The notes under the pieces: generated by a model
Database searches by the model: none
The model's input: only the letters and a program-made list of their open reading frames with translations
Told to the model about the DNA's origin: nothing
Program-made: the position numbers and the translations under genes
Shown: positions 6,880-14,855 of the stretch, piece after piece
How positions within the stretch are numbered: the stretch's first letter is position 1
Layout of the letters: every line of letters begins with the position of its first letter
Origin: Lysinibacillus_B sp036662795
Lineage (GTDB): Bacteria > Bacillota > Bacilli > Bacillales_A > Planococcaceae
DNA: 20,164 nucleotides
NCBI RefSeq assembly: GCF_036662795.1
Contig: NZ_JBAFWZ010000039.1
Location: 1-20,164 of the forward strand
Direction: 5' to 3'

Positions 6880-7539
6880 ATGGTTGCCTTAACAGAGTCG
6901 AATGTAGGAAAAGCTTTAGAATGGGCTTACGAGAAAGCGATAAATGGTATTCCAGGATCTGATACAGCAGCTGAATTAGCTGAAAGTTATATAAGAAAGC
7001 ATACTAGTATGGATGCTGCAATTAATAGTTTAATTAATTATCAAATAACGAAATGTGCTACTTCAGGATTTATAACAGGATTAGGTGGCGTCGTCACAAT
7101 GCCAGTTACAATTCCTGCAAATATAGCATCCGTCATGTATGTTCAAATGCGAATGGTAGCAGCAATTGCTCATATGCGAGGATTTGATTTAAAGGATGAT
7201 CAAGTACAAACATTTGTTTATGCATGCTTAACTGGTCAAACAGTCAATGAAGTCGTGAAAAGTGCAGGCATAAAGATTGGTCTAAAAGTTGGAGAAGCGC
7301 AAATTAAAAGGATACCAGGTGAAGTTATAAAAAAAATTAACCAAGCAGTTGGTTTTAGGTTAGTTACAAAGTTTGGTCAAAAGGGTGTTATCAATTTAGG
7401 AAAGATGGTGCCGTTGATAGGTGGTGTAATTGGGGGCAGTTTTGACGCTGTTACTACTAAAACTATTGCCCAGGCAGCTCGTAACTCCTTTAAAGAAGGT
7501 GGCTATAATAAAGGGGAAATTATTATTGATATGGTTTAA
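6880..7539 (+). CDS. EcsC-family protein
   Basis: The protein has 219 residues from ATG 6880. Other in-frame starts (GTG 6871, ATG 6874) are too close to the ribosome-binding site, whereas AAGGGAAGTGAT is well placed for 6880. The hydrophobic middle (GFITGLGGVVTMPVTIPANI, then YVQMRMVAAIAHMRGFDLKDDQVQTFVYACLTGQ, about 52-115) and the Gly-rich C-terminal segment (GKMVPLIGGVIGGSFDAVTT) are characteristic of the EcsC domain. It has no signal peptide, and association with the membrane through the glycine-rich hydrophobic helices is plausible. The domain's biochemical role is unknown; in Bacillus subtilis EcsC is encoded with the EcsAB transporter, but no transporter lies next to this copy. It is an orphan EcsC gene between the toxin cassettes and a decayed region. 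Confidence 0.85.
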   Translation: MVALTESNVGKALEWAYEKAINGIPGSDTAAELAESYIRKHTSMDAAINSLINYQITKCATSGFITGLGGVVTMPVTIPANIASVMYVQMRMVAAIAHMRGFDLKDDQVQTFVYACLTGQTVNEVVKSAGIKIGLKVGEAQIKRIPGEVIKKINQAVGFRLVTKFGQKGVINLGKMVPLIGGVIGGSFDAVTTKTIAQAARNSFKEGGYNKGEIIIDMV

Positions 7540-7596
7540 CTTATTAAAGCTATTAAATTGAATCAAGACAGTCTTTTCATAAATTTTTATTAGCTT

Positions 7597-8073
7597 ATGC
7601 AAAAGGAAGGTATTTATTTTGAAACATCCTCACCACAAGTTAATAGAAGTAAGTTAGCACTTCCACCAGATTGGAATAGAATTACAGGTGTTCGGTAATG
7701 GAAAGTTAAACCAGACACAATAATAATTAAAGGAAAAGCAGGGTTGTATTTTCAAATGAGATCAATATATTGGGGGCTTAGAACAATGGTATATAACGAA
7801 CCTCGAAAGCTTAATAAAACCGTAAACTTTATAGAAAAAGCTGAAAAAGTGAAAATGAAGGTAGAGTGTGAAATTAAAGCTCACAAATTAGGTCAGGGTA
7901 AAGATGGAACGATAGGTCAACTCAGAAATTTCTGTAAGGATATAGAACTAATGATTGAAAGCAAAAGCCATATCTCATCATATCCAAGGGCTATTGCTGA
8001 CTCGTGGGATTTAAATAGCGAACTTGGAAAGCAATTATTGGATTTATATGAGGTATATAAGAAACTAAGCTAA
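7597..8073 (+). pseudogene. Decayed toxin-tip/immunity-like gene with an in-frame stop
   Basis: A single frame runs from ATG 7597 (MQKEGIYFETSS...) to TAA 8071-8073, broken only by TAA at 7696-7698. The part before and just after the stop (RSKLALPPDWNRITGVR, then WKVKPDTIIIKGKAG) resembles the closing segment of secreted polymorphic-toxin tips. The part from 7756 onward (ending SYPRAIADSWDLNSELGKQL, then LYEVYKKLS) looks like a small soluble antidote-type protein, but I cannot name a family. An intact 109-residue piece remains after the stop, opening at TTG 7744, but no ribosome-binding site supports it. The toxin/immunity reading is inference; the broken frame is directly seen. Confidence 0.5.
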
Positions 8074-8151
8074 GATAACTACCATTTGAAAGAAACACTA
8101 AAAAACTTCATCTAGGTAAACTTATTTGGTAGGATGGGCAATTATTAAAGT

Positions 8152-8576
8152 AGTGAAGAGCCTTTAGATTCAACCTATGATATTTCGAATGTATATGGTA
8201 TACAAATGAGAATCTACAAAAATAAGGATGCCGCTTTTTATTGGAGATGATTTGATGTTAAGTTTAAATTTTCTATTAAGAATACTTAAAACATAAAACA
8301 ATTTGGACTTGTTCCAATAAAAGATTGTTTTATATTAATGGGATAGGGAAGATGACCGATTTAGTAAAGTAAACCTTAGTGAGTACTCTGGGGATTTTTT
8401 CATTTATAAAACAATATGATATTCAAGAAATGAATAAACCCTTCAAGTTGAAATTAATGCATAAGGATACAAGTTTTTATCGTGAAGATACTACACGGCA
8501 GCTTAAAGCAATTCAAGGGTAGTTAGTAGAATTAAATGGAGAGAGAAGAAATAGTTATTATTTAGACAGCGAGTGA
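8152..8576 (+). pseudogene. Decayed ORFs, function unrecognised
   Basis: Protein-like stretches persist with several stops. From 8152 one frame reads EEPLDSTYDISNVYGIQM and on to FGLVPIKDCFILMG with stops in between. From 8400 another frame reads YDIQEMNKPFKLKLMHKD and on through one TAG (8520) to LVELNGERRNSYYLDSE with a TGA at 8574. This looks like one or two genes in advanced decay. No family is recognised. Confidence 0.35.
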
Positions 8577-8643
8577 TGAATAGGAAAAAAGGTTTTTAGC
8601 TGTTCACTTATGCGTCGAAGTATAAATATAAGAAGGTAGAAAT

Positions 8644-8793
8644 ATGCCAAAACAAGAACAATGTCCGGTCTGCTATAATTACATCGAATATGAGGATGGT
8701 GCAGCCTACTGTTTCATGTGTGATGAGGTTTTCCGTGAAACAGATGATGGGCTCGAAAGCGATTTACTTGGCTGGATTCATAAACAACCATAA
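8644..8793 (+). CDS. Small zinc-ribbon protein (49 residues)
   Basis: The gene has a ribosome-binding site (AGAAGG) about 8 bases before the ATG and is followed 3 bp after the stop by a strong hairpin, so it looks like a complete one-gene unit. The protein has two Cys pairs (C7/C10 and C23/C26) separated by 12 residues, which fits a zinc-ribbon knuckle, followed by an acidic tail ending LLGWIHKQP. Such micro-proteins may bind nucleic acid or act as metal-binding adaptors. No specific role can be given. A longer frame overlapping it from 8690 is a shadow. Confidence 0.7.
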   Translation: MPKQEQCPVCYNYIEYEDGAAYCFMCDEVFRETDDGLESDLLGWIHKQP

Positions 8794-8796
8794 TAC

Positions 8797-8823
8797 AAGC
8801 CGCGCAATTATGTTGCGCGGCTT
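8797..8823 (+). terminator. Perfect 11-bp hairpin after the zinc-ribbon gene
   Basis: AAGCCGCGCAA (8797-8807) and its exact inverse (8813-8823) flank a 5-nt loop and lie directly after the zinc-ribbon stop. The T-rich tail is interrupted. It may also stop minus-strand transcription from the YitT gene. Confidence 0.75.
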
Positions 8824-8927
8824 ATTTAGTCTGTATTTCACGAAGGCACGTGCCAAAATAAAACTGATAACAGGGAAGTTACTTCACCGCGCATTTACCT
8901 CAGGCAAGATACGACAGCCTTTTCTGA

Positions 8928-9767
8928 TTAAGACTTTGATAGCTCGATAAAGCCTTTTCCAAATACATCTCGTACATCATGGATGGCAATAAAGGCATCC
9001 TCATCTACCGCTTTTACGATATTTTTTAGCTTAATGACTTCTTGTCTGCTAATGATGATATATAAAATTTCCTTTTGATCCTTCGTATAATAGCCATGCC
9101 CAGATAGTACAGTTACACCTCGATTTAGTTTATAGCTGACTTGATCTGCGATGGCATTCGGATTTTTTGAGATGATTGTTACTGCTTTTTGAGGGTTCAC
9201 ACCTTCAATCACGAATTCCATAACCTTTGTTCCAATGTAAAGCATCATAATCGTAAGCATAAGTGCTTCTGCGCCGATAATGAAATAGGATGAAAATGCC
9301 ACGATTAAATCGAAAAATAAAAGCGCGTAGCTAATGTTCCAACCTAGGAATTTATTTGCTATTCTCGCTAAAATAGTCGTACCAGCCGTTGTACCACCGA
9401 CGCGAATAATTAATCCAATACCAACCCCAACAAAAACCCCACCAAAAATAGCATTAATCATAATTTCATCGGATTGAATGGACCAAGATTCTGTTAAATG
9501 TAAGAATATTGAATTGAAGATGACGGCGATAATTGTATAAATGGTCGTTTGCCTACTGAGGAATCGATAGCCGATCATTAATAGTCCAGTATTGATTACC
9601 AAGCTGACAATACTAGGGGACCATCCCATTACATAATACAAAATAATCGTTACACCTGTTACACCGCCTTCACCTAAATCGTTTGGAATAACGAATAAGT
9701 TGATAGCAAGTGCAAAGAGGAATGCCCCAATCATCATAATAAAAATATCAACTGCAAATTTTTTCAT
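8928..9767 (-). CDS. YitT-family membrane protein (DUF161/DUF2179)
   Basis: The protein has 279 residues, the usual length for the family. The first 190 residues form five or six membrane segments with family motifs: FVIPNDLGEGGVTGVTIILY near residue 25, NAIFGGVFVGVGIGLIIRVG near residue 105, and GGTTAGTTILARI around residue 124. The C-terminal third is the cytoplasmic DUF2179 domain (NRGVTVLSGHGYYTKDQKEI, then IISRQEVIKLKNIV and IHDVRDVFGKGF). The start has GGCGGTGTGA ahead of the ATG. The YitT family is widespread in Bacillales; its transport substrate is not established to my knowledge. It is a single-gene unit on the minus strand, converging with the zinc-ribbon gene. Confidence 0.9.
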   Translation of the reverse strand: MKKFAVDIFIMMIGAFLFALAINLFVIPNDLGEGGVTGVTIILYYVMGWSPSIVSLVINTGLLMIGYRFLSRQTTIYTIIAVIFNSIFLHLTESWSIQSDEIMINAIFGGVFVGVGIGLIIRVGGTTAGTTILARIANKFLGWNISYALLFFDLIVAFSSYFIIGAEALMLTIMMLYIGTKVMEFVIEGVNPQKAVTIISKNPNAIADQVSYKLNRGVTVLSGHGYYTKDQKEILYIIISRQEVIKLKNIVKAVDEDAFIAIHDVRDVFGKGFIELSKS

Positions 9768-10563
9768 TTTTCACACCGCCGTTTGTAACTAAAATTTTCT
9801 AGTAGTTTATACTATTTCTATAGTATTGCTATGGAATTGGTTAACGCAAATAGCTTTTTTTGTGTAATTTACATGTGCCAGCAAAGAGCTTTATATAGAG
9901 CTATGAATCCGAGGTGTTTATACATCTCACTCCAATTTAATTTACCTCTTATTCTATAATGTCACTATCTGTCAGCACAATAAAAAATACGCTTAGAGCA
10001 ACTAAGTATAGCTTTAAATCAACTCAAGGTCCAATGTTAACGTGTTTCAGCAGAAATCCCCTACTTCTATAAGCGAGTAGGAAAACACCAATATTATTTT
10101 GATGAAGTGCGCAATAAAAGGGCTTTACATTTCTGCGCGTAAGGATGCTTTAAAATTAAGTAATTAGAACTAGCAATGCTATAATAAGTGAATCAGTGTA
10201 TATGATAATAAGTTGAAGAAGCTTTAGACATGTTGCTAAATTATGCATAAGTACAGATGTAGTTTGCTTACTTTACCCATGAAGTTTCTACAAGTAAGCA
10301 AAAGGAAGGGGCTACTGCGAAGGTAGAAAAAGCGTTGGATCATGCATTCAATCCTAACCCATTTGTGGAAAAATACATGTATTTAAAGAAAACACCAAAT
10401 AATTAACGATGAAACGCCAAAGTCCTGAAGAGGGGCAAATGATATGGTATTTGCTTCATCATCTTGTTCATTAATAGCAACAAGAAAATTGGGTAATCAA
10501 TATACCTGAAATATACTAAAACATTTTGAAAAGATGAATGTAATAATAAGTAGGAGATATCAA
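9768..10563. other. Long intergenic region with one decayed frame
   Basis: Nearly 800 bases lie between the divergent YitT and hydrolase genes. A short inverted repeat (ATACTA/TATAGTAT, near 9809-9826) sits upstream of the YitT start and could overlap its promoter. At 10212-10406 a broken reading frame survives. Nothing else is recognised. Confidence 0.5.
10212..10406 (+). pseudogene. Decayed ORF remnant
   Basis: One frame reads VEEALDMLLNYA, TAA, VQM, TAG, then FAYFTHEVSTSKQKEGATAK and on to VEKALDHAFNPNPFVEKYMY before ending at TAA 10404-10406. Keeping the same frame across two stops, with a helix-rich protein-like composition, suggests a dead gene tail. No family is identified. Confidence 0.35.
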
Positions 10564-11316
10564 ATGAAACAAAAGAAATCTTTAAAGTTCAAAATTTTCA
10601 CGGGAATTTCCGTTTTTTTAATACTACTCGTTGCGGGATTTTTTATTTATGTAAGTTCATACTATAAGTCCAGTTCGTTAGCTTTGGATAATTTAAAATC
10701 TGACGCGTTCGTTACAGTTGAAGAAAACGGAGACATATTATTTGAACCAGTATCGAATGCTAAAAATATAGGATTTATTTTTTATCCAGGAGCAAAGGTA
10801 GAAGCTTCAGCATATGCACCTATAGCAAAAGAGATAGCAACAAAAGGTTATACCGTTAGTATTGCTAAAATGAGCTTTAACTTAGCCATTTTATCACCTA
10901 ATAGAGCAGACAGTATAATAAGTAATCACGAAGAAATTGATACTTGGGTGATAGGCGGACATTCTTTAGGGGGCGTAATGACAGCGGATTATGCACTGAA
11001 AAATGATAAAATAAAAGGGTTAGTTCTATTAGCATCCTATCCCCAATCAAAAACCAATCTTAGTAGTAGACCAATAAAAGTCTTATCACTATGGGGAAGC
11101 AATGATAAAGTTGCAAACCTAAACAAAGTAAAAGATGCTAAAAATGTTATGCCAAGTGACGCACGTTTTATAGAAATAAACGGTGGGAATCATGGAGGTT
11201 TTGGAGATTATGGACATCAAAAAGGTGACGGTGAATCTTCAATAACAAATAAACAGCAGATGATGGATACATCAAAATATGTTATAGAACTGTTGGATAG
11301 TTTGAACGAGGAATAA
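10564..11316 (+). CDS. Membrane-anchored alpha/beta hydrolase
   Basis: The protein has 250 residues from ATG 10564, chosen because TAGGAG lies 7 bases upstream; the frame is open from 10534 without support. A basic N-terminus is followed by one hydrophobic segment (about 13-31, an uncleaved anchor or signal), so the catalytic domain probably faces outward. The catalytic triad can be assigned: nucleophile Ser134 in GGHSLGG, Asp181 in WGSND, and His210 in INGGNHGGFG. YPGAKVEASAYAPIA (about 74-88) matches the oxyanion region of the Abhydrolase_5-like family seen in many Firmicutes. The substrate is unknown; carboxylesterase or lipase-type activity is a family expectation. The gene stands alone with its own terminator. 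Confidence 0.85.
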   Translation: MKQKKSLKFKIFTGISVFLILLVAGFFIYVSSYYKSSSLALDNLKSDAFVTVEENGDILFEPVSNAKNIGFIFYPGAKVEASAYAPIAKEIATKGYTVSIAKMSFNLAILSPNRADSIISNHEEIDTWVIGGHSLGGVMTADYALKNDKIKGLVLLASYPQSKTNLSSRPIKVLSLWGSNDKVANLNKVKDAKNVMPSDARFIEINGGNHGGFGDYGHQKGDGESSITNKQQMMDTSKYVIELLDSLNEE

Positions 11317-11327
11317 TACCAATATAG

Positions 11328-11357
11328 AAAAAGCCACCTAATTGGTGGTTTTTTTTA
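11328..11357 (+). terminator. Rho-independent terminator of the hydrolase gene
   Basis: AAAAGCCACC and GGTGGTTTTT pair around a 5-nt loop (one G-U pair), followed by a run of T. It lies 12 bp after the stop. Confidence 0.9.
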
Positions 11358-11634
11358 TTGCCTTGCAAAAAATGCCTAAGATCAAAACAAGGAATAGCCT
11401 ATTCGAATGTTCAAAAACGTGTGCATATGAACATAAAGTCAAGCGATAGGAATAAAATATAATCCGGAACCAAAAAGGTTAAAAGAGGAAAAAGTCTACA
11501 TAGATCGAACTTAATACGTAGTATTATATTTCCGAAAAATCATTGCCAGGAGATGCAGTGCATATTTTATGTACAGGGTGCTAACAAGCGTTCACAAAAA
11601 AATCTTGCAGACGCCAGGAAAAGGGGTTTTCACA
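11358..11634 (+). promoter_or_regulatory. Leader/promoter region of the ABC importer operon
   Basis: A TATAAT occurs at 11458-11463 but without a good -35 at 16-18 bp. A small inverted repeat ATGTTCA/TGAACAT lies near 11406-11432. I see no riboswitch fold or T-box that I can name. Confidence 0.3.
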
Positions 11635-12414
11635 ATGATTGTATTTGAGAATGTTACTAAAAAATATGAGAATAGCCAGATTGCAGTGAATAGCATTGAT
11701 CTTGAAATTAATGCAGGGGAATTCTTCGTCATCATTGGTCCTAGTGGTTGTGGAAAAACGACGTTACTGAAAATGATCAATCGTTTAATTCCGTTGACCC
11801 AAGGAACGATACGAATTAACGGGAAGAGAATCAGTGATTATAACATCCATGAATTACGCTGGAATATCGGCTATGTGCTGCAGCAAATAGCGCTTTTTCC
11901 GCATATGACAATTGAGGAGAATATATCGATTGTGCCGGAGCTGAAAAAGTGGCGGAGTGAAGATATCGGGCGTCGGGTTCGAGAGTTACTGGAGATGGTA
12001 GGGCTTGATGCCGATCAATATAGCCAACGAAAGCCGAATGAACTTTCTGGTGGAGAGCAACAAAGAGTTGGGGTCATTCGTGCTCTAGCAGCTGACCCGG
12101 AAATTGTACTAATGGATGAGCCATTTAGTGCACTCGATCCGATTAGTCGGACGAAATTACAAGATGACCTTCTCCAGCTTCAACGTTCGATACAAAAAAC
12201 CATCGTATTTGTTTCGCATGATATGCAAGAGGCATTAAAATTAGCTGATCGGATTCTTGTGATGAAGGATGGGAGAATTGTGCAAATTGGTACGCCCCAG
12301 GCTATCATCCAACATCCAGTGAATGATTTTGTTCGAGAGTTTATCGGAGTGAACGAGCATACTTTCCATAACCAAAGTTCAGCAGAATCCTTGGAAAGAG
12401 GAGGATTCGAATGA
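11635..12414 (+). CDS. ABC transporter ATP-binding protein (quaternary-amine/ergothioneine importer class)
   Basis: The protein has 259 residues. The ATG at 11635 is preferred because AAGGGG lies 8 bases upstream; 22 further codons are open above it. All ATPase motifs are present: Walker A GPSGCGKTT (35-43), Q-loop near 83, signature LSGGEQQR (137-144), Walker B VLMDEP (158-163), D-loop SALD and switch His195. It lacks the C-terminal CBS domains of OpuCA/OpuAA osmoprotectant ATPases, so osmotic gating through CBS is not expected. It overlaps the permease/binding-protein gene by 4 bp (ATGA), so the two are translationally coupled and form one importer. The pair resembles EgtV/EgtU (BilEA/BilEB in Listeria). 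Confidence 0.88.
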   Translation: MIVFENVTKKYENSQIAVNSIDLEINAGEFFVIIGPSGCGKTTLLKMINRLIPLTQGTIRINGKRISDYNIHELRWNIGYVLQQIALFPHMTIEENISIVPELKKWRSEDIGRRVRELLEMVGLDADQYSQRKPNELSGGEQQRVGVIRALAADPEIVLMDEPFSALDPISRTKLQDDLLQLQRSIQKTIVFVSHDMQEALKLADRILVMKDGRIVQIGTPQAIIQHPVNDFVREFIGVNEHTFHNQSSAESLERGGFE

Positions 12415-13925
12415 CAGATTTTATGGATGTTTTTAATGAACGGAAAGGACAACTCCTAGCCTCTATACTCGAACACATGCAGATTTCATTTATTGCATTA
12501 TTTTTTGCCGTTGCCATTGCAATCCCTCTAGGAATCTATTTAACAAAAGAGAAGAAAATGGCAGAAAGCATTATTGGCATTAGTGCAGTCCTACAAACGA
12601 TTCCTTCATTAGCCTTACTCGGTTTGTTAATCCCGTTGTTTGGCATTGGGAAGGTACCTGCAATCATTGCACTAGTTGTTTATGCACTTTTACCGATCCT
12701 ACGAAATACATTCACGGGCATAAATGAAGTGGACCCTTCGCTTAAAGAAGCGGCTACAGCGATGGGGATGAACACATGGAAAAGGCTAGTGAAGGTGGAG
12801 CTTCCACTCGCTATGCCCGTCATTATGGCGGGGATCCGGACAGCTATGGTCTTAATAGTAGGGACAGCAACACTTGCGGCATTAATCGGCGCGGGTGGAT
12901 TAGGGGATATCATATTACTTGGCATTGATCGGAATAATCCTTCACTCATACTACTAGGGGCTGTGCCTGCAGCGTGTTTAGCGATAGGGTTTGATGTTTT
13001 ACTGAAAAAGCTCCAATCACTTTCCTTTAAAAAATCAGTCTTCACATTAAGTGCTATTAGTGCTGCGGCAATACTCATGATTCTGGCACCACTAGTAAAC
13101 TTTAATGAAAAAGACGAGATTGCTATTGGAGGTAAACTTGGATCAGAGCCCGAAATACTGATTAATATGTATAAACTATTGATTGAAAATGAAACGGACT
13201 TAACCGTTGAATTAAAGCCTGGCCTGGGTAAAACTTCATTTGTTTTTAACGCACTAAAATCCGGCAGTATCGATATTTACCCTGAATTTACGGGTACAGC
13301 CATTTCCGAGTTTTTAAAAGAGCAAGCTGTTAATAATAATGAAGAGGATGTGTATGAGCAGGCGAGAGCAGGTATGCTGGAGAAATTCCATATGGTGATG
13401 CTGAGCCCGATGAAGTACAACAACACCTATGCACTAGCTGTTTCAAAAGAAATAGCAGAAGAGTATAGGTTAGAAAATATTTCGGACATCAAGGCAATTC
13501 AAGAATCCATCAAAGCAGGGTTTACATTGGAGTTTAATGATCGAGAAGATGGCTATTTGGGCATACAAAAGCTCTATGGAATCTCAATCGATCATATCCA
13601 AACAATGGAACCGAAGCTAAGATATCAAGCGATTGATACAGGAGATATTCAATTATTAGATGCCTATTCAACAGATAGTGAGATAAGGCAATACGGTTTA
13701 AAAGTGTTAACTGACGATCGACAGCTATTCCCACCATACCAAGGCGCACCATTAGTAAGAGCGGAAACACTAGAAAAGTATCCAGAACTAGAACAAGCGT
13801 TAAATAAACTAGCGGGTAAAATAACGGATGATGAAATGCGCGAAATGAATTATCAAGTTAACGTAGAAGGCAAAAATATAGAAAAGGTGGCACGTGAGTT
13901 TTTAGAGAAAGCGGGTCTATTATAG
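12411..13925 (+). CDS. ABC importer permease fused to substrate-binding protein (EgtU/BilEB type)
   Basis: The protein has 504 residues. Residues about 20-205 form the OpuBB-like permease with the coupling EAA loop (EAATAMGMNTWKRLVKVELP, 113-132) and a GAGGLGD turn. A further membrane helix (about 210-230) leads to an extracellular type II binding domain (about 234-504) starting EIAIGGKLGSEPEIL. It continues with KPGLGKTSFVFNALKSG, IDIYPEFTGTA and, later, QLFPPYQGAPLVR. Length and fusion order match EgtU of streptococci and BilEB of Listeria, reported as an ergothioneine importer and bile-tolerance system respectively. Choline- or betaine-type substrates remain possible. A strong AGGAGG precedes the start inside the ATPase gene. 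The substrate cannot be settled by eye. Confidence 0.85.
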   Translation: MTDFMDVFNERKGQLLASILEHMQISFIALFFAVAIAIPLGIYLTKEKKMAESIIGISAVLQTIPSLALLGLLIPLFGIGKVPAIIALVVYALLPILRNTFTGINEVDPSLKEAATAMGMNTWKRLVKVELPLAMPVIMAGIRTAMVLIVGTATLAALIGAGGLGDIILLGIDRNNPSLILLGAVPAACLAIGFDVLLKKLQSLSFKKSVFTLSAISAAAILMILAPLVNFNEKDEIAIGGKLGSEPEILINMYKLLIENETDLTVELKPGLGKTSFVFNALKSGSIDIYPEFTGTAISEFLKEQAVNNNEEDVYEQARAGMLEKFHMVMLSPMKYNNTYALAVSKEIAEEYRLENISDIKAIQESIKAGFTLEFNDREDGYLGIQKLYGISIDHIQTMEPKLRYQAIDTGDIQLLDAYSTDSEIRQYGLKVLTDDRQLFPPYQGAPLVRAETLEKYPELEQALNKLAGKITDDEMREMNYQVNVEGKNIEKVAREFLEKAGLL

Positions 13926-13938
13926 AGGGTTAAAAGCA

Positions 13939-13975
13939 GCTGGAGAAATCGAATCGAATTTCTCCAGCCTTTTTC
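13939..13975. terminator. Bidirectional terminator between importer operon and Lys-rich gene
   Basis: GCTGGAGAAAT (13939-13949) and its perfect inverse (13958-13968) flank an 8-nt loop. There is CTTTTT on the plus side and GCTTTT on the minus side, so it can end both converging genes. Confidence 0.9.
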
Positions 13976-13983
13976 CTATGAGG

Positions 13984-14163
13984 TTAAGCTGCTTTCTTGT
14001 TGCCCTTTTTCTTCGCTTTTTTGCTAGCTGCTTTTTTGTCAGCCTTCTTCTCAGCCTTTTTCTTCTCTAGCTTTTTCTCGATTTTCTTTTTCTCAGCTTT
14101 TTTCTTCGCTTTCTTTTCTAATAAAGCTTCTTCAATTTTCTTTTTCTTGATTTTTTTAGCCAT
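13984..14163 (-). CDS. Extremely lysine-rich small basic protein (59 residues)
   Basis: The minus strand has an ATG at 14163 preceded by AGGGGTG, and the frame ends in TAA at 13984-13986, just before the bidirectional terminator. About 30 of 59 residues are Lys, the rest mostly Ala and Glu; the protein begins MAKKIKKKKIEEALLEKKAK and ends KKGNKKAA. The heptad-like K/A/E pattern suggests a long charged helix. Such proteins may bind DNA, RNA or polyphosphate (histone H1-like tails are an analogy, not a homology claim). The plus-strand frame over the same bases, rich in Phe and Ser, is a mirror image with no ribosome-binding site. I consider the minus-strand gene real; its function is unknown. 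Confidence 0.72.
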   Translation of the reverse strand: MAKKIKKKKIEEALLEKKAKKKAEKKKIEKKLEKKKAEKKADKKAASKKAKKKGNKKAA

Positions 14164-14332
14164 CTCTATGCACCCCTAATACTTATTGACGTTCTTATGT
14201 AAATAGAATGTCTATATACTAGGGTATACCATCCATAATTGGAATGCAAATATAGTTTATGTAATATATTTACATTTATCGTATGTAGGCACTATTATTG
14301 TTCAATGTTTAGAACCTTAATCGAGCGGACAA

Positions 14333-14733
14333 ATGCTAAAAGTAAAAGGTATTGATCATTTCGCCACACATGGAGTAGATGGCTTGGTAATTAGTACTGA
14401 TATGGGGATAGCCGCTAAGTGCAAACGGTCTATTTGATCGATGAAATGTATTACCTACAAGATATAGCCACTACTGTTCATAAAAGATGGATGGCGGTAG
14501 AGGCTAAGTTAAGTGCGGTTGGTAATTTAGGCGAAAAATATGAAGTGCCGTATAATGGTGGATCTGGTACAAAGGATGGTGATTCGTGTGAAGATCTCAC
14601 ATGGAATGCAACAATTCATGTCCTGGATCCCGGAGCAACATCCATCACGTTTTATCTATTCGCTCATAGAAGTAATAGTCAAAGTGATTTTAAAAGAATT
14701 GATTTTGATCCTATTACGATAAAGTTGAATTAA
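14333..14733 (+). pseudogene. Probably frameshifted hypothetical gene
   Basis: A frame from ATG 14333 (MLKVKGIDHFATHGVDGLVI, no good ribosome-binding site) stops at 14437. Overlapping it, another frame opens right after a stop at GTG 14419 and runs 104 residues to TAA 14733. The second part is a beta-rich, secreted-looking domain (KYEVPYNGGSGTKDGDSCED; WNATIHVLDPGATSITFYLF). Neither frame has a convincing start of its own, so I read this as one gene broken by a frameshift or deletion. The alternative is a short intact gene starting at GTG 14419. The family is not recognised. Confidence 0.45.
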
Positions 14734-14773
14734 AATATAGCAGAGTGGGGTAGCCTGTAGGTATCATAACGAA

Positions 14774-14815
14774 AGGACTTGTATGTTAATCTACGTACAA
14801 GTAAGTCCCTAAATA
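14774..14815. terminator. Hairpin between converging small genes
   Basis: AGGACTTGTA on the left and TACAAGTAAGTCCCT on the right pair imperfectly (7-bp perfect core ACTTGTA/TACAAGT, then GGAC/GTCC). It lies between the decayed plus-strand gene and the stop of the minus-strand membrane peptides. The T tail is poor, so its strength is uncertain. Confidence 0.4.
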
Positions 14816-14855
14816 GCCCATCTTACCTTCCTAACAGCCTTACTTCAAAGGGTAT

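Noticed and set aside
8690..8950. Plus-strand frame of 86 codons
   Set aside because: It overlaps the zinc-ribbon gene out of frame, runs through a terminator hairpin and lacks a ribosome-binding site.
11569..11634. N-terminal extension of the ABC ATPase
   Set aside because: The 22 extra residues have no family counterpart, and the ribosome-binding site supports the ATG at 11635.
11358..11634. Riboswitch or T-box in the importer leader
   Set aside because: No T-box sequence, terminator/antiterminator pair or known aptamer core was seen; only a short inverted repeat.
12680..13078. Minus-strand frame of 132 codons inside the permease gene
   Set aside because: Antisense shadow of the permease membrane segments, with no start signal.
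13997..14179. Plus-strand 60-codon frame rich in Phe, Ser and Leu
   Set aside because: It is the mirror of the lysine-rich minus-strand gene; it has no ribosome-binding site and a composition explained by reading AAA/AAG codons backwards.
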